Assembly: GCF_000470655.1 (NCBI RefSeq)
Contig: NC_021921.1
Location: forward strand, 1,984,001-2,048,000
Origin: Halorhabdus tiamatea SARL4B
GTDB lineage: Archaea; Halobacteriota; Halobacteria; Halobacteriales; Haloarculaceae
Length of the DNA stretch: 64,000 nt
Direction: 5' to 3'
Shown: positions 58,240 to 64,000 of the stretch, one piece after another
How the letters are laid out: each line of letters opens with the position of its first letter
How positions within the stretch are numbered: the first letter of the stretch is position 1
Notes under the pieces: model-generated
Database searches by the model: none
The model's input: only the letters and a program-made list of their open reading frames with translations
What the model was told of the DNA's origin: nothing
Made by a program: the position numbers and the translations under genes

Positions 58240-58540
58240 AGATCCAGACAGGACGCCAACCGTCTAAAGCGACTCGCTCGCGAGGGGCGTCCGTCGCCGC
58301 GAACCAGGTGGTCGCGGCGACCAGCCGTCCCGGACTGGACGACCACAGACAGACCACGTTCGCGATCGAAAATGAACGATTCCGCAGCTACCATCCGAAT
58401 TAAGTCGAATGATTCAAGAAGTATTCGCCGGAAAACCGAGGTATGGATATGTCCGTGAGTGAGCGAACGCGGCCCGTTCGGAAGGGTGGAGCGAGCGGGA
58501 CGAGCGGTGTGTGTCGAAGGCGCACGCCGGGAGGCCAGCC
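58240..58540. other. Divergent intergenic region with a short leader-like frame
   Basis: About 300 bp between the protease gene (minus) and the antiporter-like gene (plus), so it must hold both promoters. A 33-codon frame from ATG 58443 to TGA 58542-58544 overlaps the next gene's GTG start by 4 bp (GTGA), which could couple translation. Its product would be basic and Arg-rich, unlike haloarchaeal proteins, so I do not call it as a gene. gtattc at about 58414 is a possible TATA-like element. Confidence 0.4.
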
Positions 58541-60031
58541 GTGACCGAGACGCCGCTCGCGACGGTCCCGTTGCTCGCGCTGTTCGCGGGCATCTTCGCC
58601 ACGTATCTGGTCGGCCGAATCCGACACGAGCGATCGACCCAGGCGACCGGCGTCGTCGCGGTCGCATCGTTGCTCGTCGCACTCGGCGCGACCTGGTCAC
58701 TGTGGACGTCGTCACTTCCGATCGAGTACGCGATCGGCGGGGCCGGTGTCGGCATCCAGGTTACCGCCCTCGGCGTCTTCCTGTCGGTCGTCGCGTGTCT
58801 GGCCGGGCTCGCAGTCGCCGTCTACGCGATGGCTGGCACGGACGACGACGGGGCGACGGAACTCTATTATCCCCTGGTGCTCGCGGCAGTCGCCGGCGTC
58901 GTCGGCATCGGGGTTTCGGCGGACCTGTTCTCGCTGTACGTCTTCTTCGAGGTGATGGCCGTCGCGACGTACGCGCTTGTGCCGTTCGCGGTTTCCCGGG
59001 CGAGTGCCGTCGAGGCCGGATTCAAGTACGTCGTGCTGAACGCCGTCGGATCGGTGCTCGCGATCTTCGGGGTCTCGCTGGTGTACGCCGAAACGGGCGG
59101 AACGCTCGCGTTCGGCCCGGTTGCGGCGGCGCTCTCGGACACGACGGAGATCGCAACGGCCGCCGTGCTCTTCCTGGTCGTCGGCTTCGGCGTGAAGGCA
59201 GCGATCGTCCCGCTGCACACGTGGGTGCCGGACGCCTACGCCGAATCGCCGGCCGGCGCGAGCGCGTTGCTCGCAGGCCTGGCGACGCCCGCTGCCGCCG
59301 TGGCGATGGTCAAGGCGCTGTCTGTGTTCCCGGGCACGGTCCCGGTCGGACTCGTCCTGGTCGTCTTCGGCGCGATCACGATGACCGTCGGGAACTTCCT
59401 CGCGCTCGGGCAACGTGACCTCAAACGGTTGCTCGCCTACTCGTCGATCCCCCACGTCGGCTACGTGATTTTCGGGTTCGGGATCGGTTTCTACGGCGAC
59501 TTTGGCGTCGCGGTCGACGGGGCGCTCTTTCACGTCCTCGCGAACGCCTTTATGAAGGGCGGGGCCTTCCTCGCCGTCGGTGCGATCGCCTACCGCCTCG
59601 CGAGTACTGACGTGGCGAACCCGCGCCACCTCGACGACCTCGCGGGGATCGGCTACCGGATGCCGGTCGCCGCCGGCGCGATCGCGGTCGCGGTGCTGGC
59701 GCTGGCCGGCGTCCCGCCGCTCGCTGGCTTCTGGGGCAAACTCCTCATCGTCGTCGGGGGCGCGGAAGTGTCAGGATGGCTCGGCGTCGCCCTCGCGCTG
59801 CTGGTGATCGGCAACTCGTTCCTCTCGCTGGGGTACTACCTGCCGGTTCTGCGGAGCCTCTTTGCCAGCCCAGAGGACGCTGTGAGTTCGGCCGCTCGGA
59901 CGCCGACGCTGCTCGCGATTCCGATCCTCGGACTGACGGCGGGGACGATCCTGCTCGGGATCGTGCCCTCGGTCGGGTTCGATCTCGTCGGGCCGGCCAC
60001 CGACGTCCTGCTCTCCGGGGTGATGCCATGA
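58541..60031 (+). CDS. NuoN/MrpD-like antiporter subunit
   Basis: A 496-residue membrane protein started at GTG 58541, with ggag about 8 bp upstream; an earlier GTG at 58511 is possible. About fourteen helices are visible. The proton-conducting family signature includes FFEVMAVATYALVPFAV (with the TM5 Glu), GFGVKAAIVPLHTWVPDAYAESP (with the TM7 Lys) and DLKRLLAYSSIPHVGY. It pumps H+ or Na+ in complex with the hydrogenase. Confidence 0.92.
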   Translation: MTETPLATVPLLALFAGIFATYLVGRIRHERSTQATGVVAVASLLVALGATWSLWTSSLPIEYAIGGAGVGIQVTALGVFLSVVACLAGLAVAVYAMAGTDDDGATELYYPLVLAAVAGVVGIGVSADLFSLYVFFEVMAVATYALVPFAVSRASAVEAGFKYVVLNAVGSVLAIFGVSLVYAETGGTLAFGPVAAALSDTTEIATAAVLFLVVGFGVKAAIVPLHTWVPDAYAESPAGASALLAGLATPAAAVAMVKALSVFPGTVPVGLVLVVFGAITMTVGNFLALGQRDLKRLLAYSSIPHVGYVIFGFGIGFYGDFGVAVDGALFHVLANAFMKGGAFLAVGAIAYRLASTDVANPRHLDDLAGIGYRMPVAAGAIAVAVLALAGVPPLAGFWGKLLIVVGGAEVSGWLGVALALLVIGNSFLSLGYYLPVLRSLFASPEDAVSSAARTPTLLAIPILGLTAGTILLGIVPSVGFDLVGPATDVLLSGVMP

Positions 60032-60576
60032 CGACGCTGACGACGGCGGCACTCGTGGCGACGGTCGGCCTCGCAGTGATCGCCGTCGCCGCCCGGGACT
60101 TCCTCGTCTCGATTCTCTCGTTGTCGGGCGCGAGCGTGGGGCTCGCGGTGTACTTCTATCTCGCCGGCGCGCCGATCGCGGCCGTCTTCGAGGCGGTCGT
60201 GGCCGCCGGACTGGTGACGGTCCTGTTTCTCATGATGATCAGTCTGACCGACGCCGAGACCGCCACACGCATCGAGGGACGCAAGCTGCCAATTGTCGGA
60301 CTCGCGCTCGGTGCGCTCCTCGGCGTCACCCTGGTCGTCTGGGGCTGGCTCGGCGGGCTCTCGGCCGGCGGGGGAAGCGAGATCGAACTCGCCGAGGCGC
60401 TGTGGGCCGAGCGGTCGATCGACCTGCTCGCGGTGACCGTCCTGCTGTTCGTCGGCGTGCTCGGGATCGTCCGCCTGACCGCCGAGCGCTTCGACGCGAC
60501 TGACCGGGCCGTCACGAGTGAAGGCGCGCCGATCGGTGGGGACGAAACGCGTAAAAAATCGGAGGGAGACACATGA
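60028..60576 (+). CDS. NuoJ-like membrane subunit
   Basis: A 182-residue protein overlapping the preceding stop (ATGA). Four to five helices lie at about 7-22, 28-48, 50-72, 86-110 and 130-150. NuoJ-type features are GASVGLAVYFYLAGAPIAAVFEAVVAAGLV (key FYLAGAP and the kinked helix) and LLFVGVLGIV. The C-terminus is hydrophilic. It links the NuoH-like and antiporter modules. Confidence 0.88.
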   Translation: MTTLTTAALVATVGLAVIAVAARDFLVSILSLSGASVGLAVYFYLAGAPIAAVFEAVVAAGLVTVLFLMMISLTDAETATRIEGRKLPIVGLALGALLGVTLVVWGWLGGLSAGGGSEIELAEALWAERSIDLLAVTVLLFVGVLGIVRLTAERFDATDRAVTSEGAPIGGDETRKKSEGDT

Positions 60577-60857
60577 CTGCACTCGCCTACGGCGCGGCGA
60601 TCGCACTCCTGCTGGTCGGCCTCGCGGCGGTCCTGAGCGGGGCCAACGCGGTGAAGACGCTGATCGGCGTCGAACTCGCTTCGAAGGGCGTCCTCGTGAA
60701 CTTCGTCGCGACCGATCCGACCGGCAGCCAGGGGATCGTGATCCTGTTGATCCTGATCGACGCCATCGTCGTCGCCGTCCTGCTGGGGCTGGTCGTTGCG
60801 GTGTATCGCCAGTACGGAGCCCTCGATCTCGACGAACTCGGGAGGTTGACATGGTAA
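60573..60857 (+). CDS. NuoK/MnhC-like membrane subunit
   Basis: A 94-residue protein with three helices, overlapping NuoJ by 4 bp. Conserved glutamate Glu35 is in TLIGVELASKGVLVNFV, the NuoK channel residue in the second helix. The third helix (IVILLILIDAIVVAVLLGLV) keeps an Asp, as in MrpC/NuoK proteins. Confidence 0.92.
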   Translation: MTALAYGAAIALLLVGLAAVLSGANAVKTLIGVELASKGVLVNFVATDPTGSQGIVILLILIDAIVVAVLLGLVVAVYRQYGALDLDELGRLTW

Positions 60858-62731
60858 CGAACCGACAGACACTGCTCGCATCGACGCCCGGCGTGCTCGT
60901 CGCCGGCGCACTCGCCCTGGCGGTCGCGCTCATGGGACCGGGTCTCGAGACGCCCGCCATGCTGGCGCTCGGGGCGATCGCGTTGCCGTTCGTCGGCGCG
61001 GCGCTGTTGCCGTACGTCGCCGTCGCCGGCGACCGGACCCGGAACGCGGTCGCCGTCGGTGTCGGTGTCGTGACTGGCGTCCTGACGCTTGCGCTCATCC
61101 CAAGAGCACTCTCCGGGGATCCGTCGGTCGTCCACTACGACCTGTCGTGGGTCCCAGCCATCGACGTCTCCTTCGGGCTGTACCTGGACGTCCTCGGCGT
61201 CATGATGGCGACCATCGCGGGCGTCGTCGGCGCGCTCGCGCTGGTTTTCTCGACGCGCTTCATGGAACGCGAGGACGGCCTCACTCGCTACTACGCGCTG
61301 ACCCTGCTGTTCGTCGGCGGGATGATCGGCTTCGCGCTGACCGACAGCCTCGTCGCGCTGTACGTCTTCTGGGAGGTCCTGGGGCTGTGCTCGTTCGGGC
61401 TGATCGCCTTCTGGCTCAAGGACGACGCCTCCTTCGCGGCGGGCGTGAAGGCGTTCGTCACGACCCGTTTCGGCGACATCGGCCTGCTGGCCGGGATCGC
61501 CGTGCTGTACGTCGGCGGCGGGACGTTCTCGATCCGCGGGCTGACCGAGCAGGCAGCCGCGGGGACGCTGCCGGAGTGGACGCTCGCGGCCGCTGGCGGG
61601 CTGTTCATCGTCGCGGCCGTCGGGAAGTCCGCGCAGTTCCCCTTACACGTCTGGCTGCCGGACGCGATGGAGGCCCCGACCACGAGCACGGCACTGATCC
61701 ACGCCGCCTGCATGGTCAACGCCGGGCTCTATCTCCTGCTTCGGACCCGGCCCATCTTCGACGGGCTGGCGTGGTGGACGACCGCCGTGCTCGCCATCGG
61801 GACGATCACTGCGTTCCTGGCGGCCGTCTTGGCGACCGTCGAGAACGACTTCAAGCGCGCGCTGGCCTATTGTACGATCAGCCAGCTCGGGTACGTCACG
61901 GCGGCCATCGGGCTGGCCGGGGGCGTCCTGCCGGCGACCGCCCACGTCCTGAGTCACTCGATCTTCAAGGCGCTGCTGTTCCTGGCGGCCGGGTCGGTCA
62001 TCTTCGCGCTGGGTGGCACCGTCCACAAGCACGTCGACATGTACGAGTTCCGTGGCGTCGGTAACCGCCGGCAGATGCCGATAACCAACGTCGCCTTCCT
62101 CGTTGGCATCCTCGGGCTGATCGGCGTGCCCGGGTTCAACGGCTTCTGGAGCAAGGAGTACATCTTCAGCACGGCGATGGACGGCGGGCCGGTCGAGGTC
62201 GCGGCCTTCGTCGTATTGGCGATCACGGCCGTGCTCACGGTCGTCTACTCGCTGCGGATCTACTACCTGATGTTCCTGGGCGAACCCAGTGAGTCCGTCA
62301 TTGAGTCGCCGCCGGCGATGACCGGCCCGCTGGCGATCCTGGCTGGCCTCACGGCCACGTCGTGGCTGGCGATCGGGCCGCTATCGGGCGCTCTCGAGAC
62401 CTACTTCCCCAGCGCTGACGTTCACGGCTATACGATCGTCGGCTTCGTCGAGCACACGCTCACCGTCCAGACACTGGCGCTGACCGCCGCGATCCTCGGT
62501 GTGGGCTATCTCGGATTCCGCTTCCGGAAGCCGATCAACGACGCCGCGCCGAAGGGGCTGCTGTCGGCACTGGCGATGGGCTACGGCTTCGACGCCGTCT
62601 ACGAGCGCGTCGTGGCAGTCTACCGGTGGTGGTGTGCCCGGGCGCGAGTCATTCAGACCGGTGACGTCAACTACAACGTCGTCGGCATCGTGGTGGCGCT
62701 CGTGATCGGGGCAGTCGTGCTGGCCCTCTGA
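60851..62731 (+). CDS. NuoL/MrpA-like antiporter subunit
   Basis: A 626-residue protein starting at ATG 60851, overlapping NuoK by 7 bp. It has about sixteen helices. The family residues are seen as VFWEVLGLCSFGLIAFW (TM5 Glu), AAVGKSAQFPLHVWLPDAMEAPTTSTALIHA (key K-S-A-Q-F-P and H-W-L-P-D) and DFKRALAYCTISQLGYV. The C-terminus contains an extended region (about 520-626) with a helix (YERVVAVYRWWCA), probably the lateral helix/last TM of NuoL. It is the second ion-pumping subunit. Confidence 0.93.
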   Translation: MVTNRQTLLASTPGVLVAGALALAVALMGPGLETPAMLALGAIALPFVGAALLPYVAVAGDRTRNAVAVGVGVVTGVLTLALIPRALSGDPSVVHYDLSWVPAIDVSFGLYLDVLGVMMATIAGVVGALALVFSTRFMEREDGLTRYYALTLLFVGGMIGFALTDSLVALYVFWEVLGLCSFGLIAFWLKDDASFAAGVKAFVTTRFGDIGLLAGIAVLYVGGGTFSIRGLTEQAAAGTLPEWTLAAAGGLFIVAAVGKSAQFPLHVWLPDAMEAPTTSTALIHAACMVNAGLYLLLRTRPIFDGLAWWTTAVLAIGTITAFLAAVLATVENDFKRALAYCTISQLGYVTAAIGLAGGVLPATAHVLSHSIFKALLFLAAGSVIFALGGTVHKHVDMYEFRGVGNRRQMPITNVAFLVGILGLIGVPGFNGFWSKEYIFSTAMDGGPVEVAAFVVLAITAVLTVVYSLRIYYLMFLGEPSESVIESPPAMTGPLAILAGLTATSWLAIGPLSGALETYFPSADVHGYTIVGFVEHTLTVQTLALTAAILGVGYLGFRFRKPINDAAPKGLLSALAMGYGFDAVYERVVAVYRWWCARARVIQTGDVNYNVVGIVVALVIGAVVLAL

Positions 62732-62916
62732 GCCGTCTTCTGTCAGGGAAACCGCATCGGAGTATCAAGACTGGAAAGAACGTAGCGTTTGCCAGTATTG
62801 ACAGACACCTCGATTGTATCCCCGTACTGAACTACTAGAAAGTATATCCGGAACGTTGATTAGTTGGGCGAAAAATAGCCTTTGATGAGGGTTCTAGCCC
62901 TCCAGGAGAGAATCCC

Positions 62917-64000
62917 ATGAAGCACCGCAATGTACTGATTATTGCGCTGGTAGCCGCGTTGATAACGCCGGCTGCCGCCGCCCACGTCCCGCTGGAGAAC
63001 AGTGCACCCGTCCAGGGTGAACCAGTCGCCGCTGACGAGCCCGTCACGACCGTGAGTGCCGGATCGTCACAGGCAAGTGCCGGATCGTCACAGACGAACG
63101 CGACCAATTACACGCATCTCTACCTCGACGATCAATACCAGTACGGCGAAGTCAAACCAGGCAATTCGACGACGTTCAACATCACCGTCGCCAATGGCGA
63201 AGACCACGCCGTTGAACTGTCGCCACACGTCGTCCTGCCACAGCTAGAGGCACACCCGATCCAGGACGCCTGGATAACGATCGAAGACGCGAACACCACC
63301 CTCGGAGCCAATGCCGAACGGACGTTCACCGTGACCGTCTCGGTCCCCGAGGACACGGAACTCGGTGACTACCAGGCCGCGATCGCGTTAACCGAGGAGA
63401 CGATTTCCTATCCGGCACGGCCACCCCAACCGATTCACGCGGCCACCATCAGCGTGGAGGTCTATCAGGAGCCGACTGTGACCATCCAGAGCCCGTCGTA
63501 TTACTCGACAAGCATCCAGGCAGGGAGTGACTACACCTATGAGGTCGTCGTCGAGAACACTGGCGAGAACGCGGTGCCGCTGAACCCGTCGATCGAGACG
63601 GAAGAGTCGCGCTATCGCGACCAGGCAACGGCACAGCGCTCGTGGTTCGACATCGAAGCGCCGAGCGAGGTCGCCGCTGGGGAGAACGCGACGGTCGAGA
63701 TCACCGTCAACGCGCCCTCGGACGCCAGCGTCGGCGACTACGACGCGATGGTCGACCTCGGACTGAAAGATCCCGGCCGTCAGGACCAAAGCGACTACTG
63801 GCAACAGGTAGACCTGGGCTTCCAGATCTGGGAGCAGCCCGAAGACCCCTTCGTGACGGACTTCCAGGTCGGCGATGAGGTCGAAAACGTCACGCTCACG
63901 CTGTCGGCGAGCCAGTATCGTGAGATGGCCAACGATCGCCCGGCGAGTTTCGACGTGACCTTCGTCGCACCCAACGGCACGGTCGCCGACCACCAGCGTG
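62917..64000 (+). CDS. Secreted/cell-surface protein with beta-sandwich repeats, N-terminal part
   Basis: The frame starts at ATG 62917 after a ccaggagag ribosome-binding stretch and runs off the right edge (361 residues visible). A Sec signal peptide (MKHRNVLIIALVAALITPAAAA) is present. A short SAGSSQ duplication comes at about 48-59, then two NEW3/CARDB-like beta-sandwich domains (about 70-170 and 190-290), each with FNITVANGE- or VVVENTGEN-type strands. Many N-glycosylation sequons (NAT, NYT, NST, NIT) are present. It is probably cell-surface or secreted; function unknown. Confidence 0.8.
   Translation, partial: MKHRNVLIIALVAALITPAAAAHVPLENSAPVQGEPVAADEPVTTVSAGSSQASAGSSQTNATNYTHLYLDDQYQYGEVKPGNSTTFNITVANGEDHAVELSPHVVLPQLEAHPIQDAWITIEDANTTLGANAERTFTVTVSVPEDTELGDYQAAIALTEETISYPARPPQPIHAATISVEVYQEPTVTIQSPSYYSTSIQAGSDYTYEVVVENTGENAVPLNPSIETEESRYRDQATAQRSWFDIEAPSEVAAGENATVEITVNAPSDASVGDYDAMVDLGLKDPGRQDQSDYWQQVDLGFQIWEQPEDPFVTDFQVGDEVENVTLTLSASQYREMANDRPASFDVTFVAPNGTVADHQR

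Noticed and set aside
53774-62731. Ordinary complex I (NADH or other quinone oxidoreductase)
   Set aside because: All four nickel ligands are present in the large subunit and a HycI-type protease gene is embedded, which complex I does not have.

Overview
The window is chromosomal DNA from a haloarchaeon (class Halobacteria). The proteins are strongly acidic and the coding DNA is GC-rich. Many starts lie 23-33 bp behind a TATA-like box, as in leaderless transcripts, and the gene content is typical of the class: GfcR, tandem-fold histone, MptA, archaeal CCA-adding enzyme, multi-OB-fold RPA, Tat lipoproteins and DUF7563-type zinc ribbons. The combination of semiphosphorylative Entner-Doudoroff genes, a xylose dehydrogenase, a mannonate oxidoreductase, ADP-forming acetyl-CoA synthetase and a membrane [NiFe] hydrogenase suggests a saccharolytic, probably fermentative member of the Haloarculaceae, Halorhabdus-like. 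That placement is an inference from gene content.

Layout. Positions 1-14600 form a sugar-catabolism region: an enolase-family sugar-acid dehydratase (cut by the left edge), KDG kinase, KD(P)G aldolase, a mutarotase-fold protein, a BioD/DRTGG protein, fused ADP-forming acetyl-CoA synthetase, the activator GfcR and D-xylose dehydrogenase. A small winged-helix/PemK toxin-antitoxin cassette sits inside it, between two copies of a 40-bp sequence. A helicase, a Bat-type regulator and an SDR follow (15700-20600). Positions 20650-28800 are accessory: a 1307-aa single-chain type IIG restriction-modification enzyme, a convergent HsdR-N-type nuclease-domain protein, two related palindromic elements in opposite orientation at the two sides, and an IS1341-type element with a TnpB that seems to lack one RuvC acid. 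From 29040 to 44620 lie housekeeping genes and three tRNAs (Ile-GAU, Asn-GUU, Arg-GCG), two of which carry partial copies of their own 3' ends downstream. This stretch contains an operon in which a two-fold histone overlaps a histone-deacetylase-family gene, next to RPA. Positions 44989-51322 are a glycosylation/cell-surface cluster; 51450-53580 hold DUF309, CBS, purQ and purS.

The right end (53774-62731) encodes an energy-converting group 4-type [NiFe] hydrogenase laid out in the order of haloarchaeal complex I: NuoA-like, B, C, D, H, I, a HycI-type protease on the other strand, then N/MrpD-, J-, K- and L-like subunits. The large subunit keeps all four nickel-binding cysteines and a C-terminal tail, so it is a hydrogenase and not complex I. 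Together with KDG-pathway glycolysis and ATP-forming acetate production, this suggests fermentation of sugars to acetate and H2 with ion pumping. The window ends inside a secreted protein gene.
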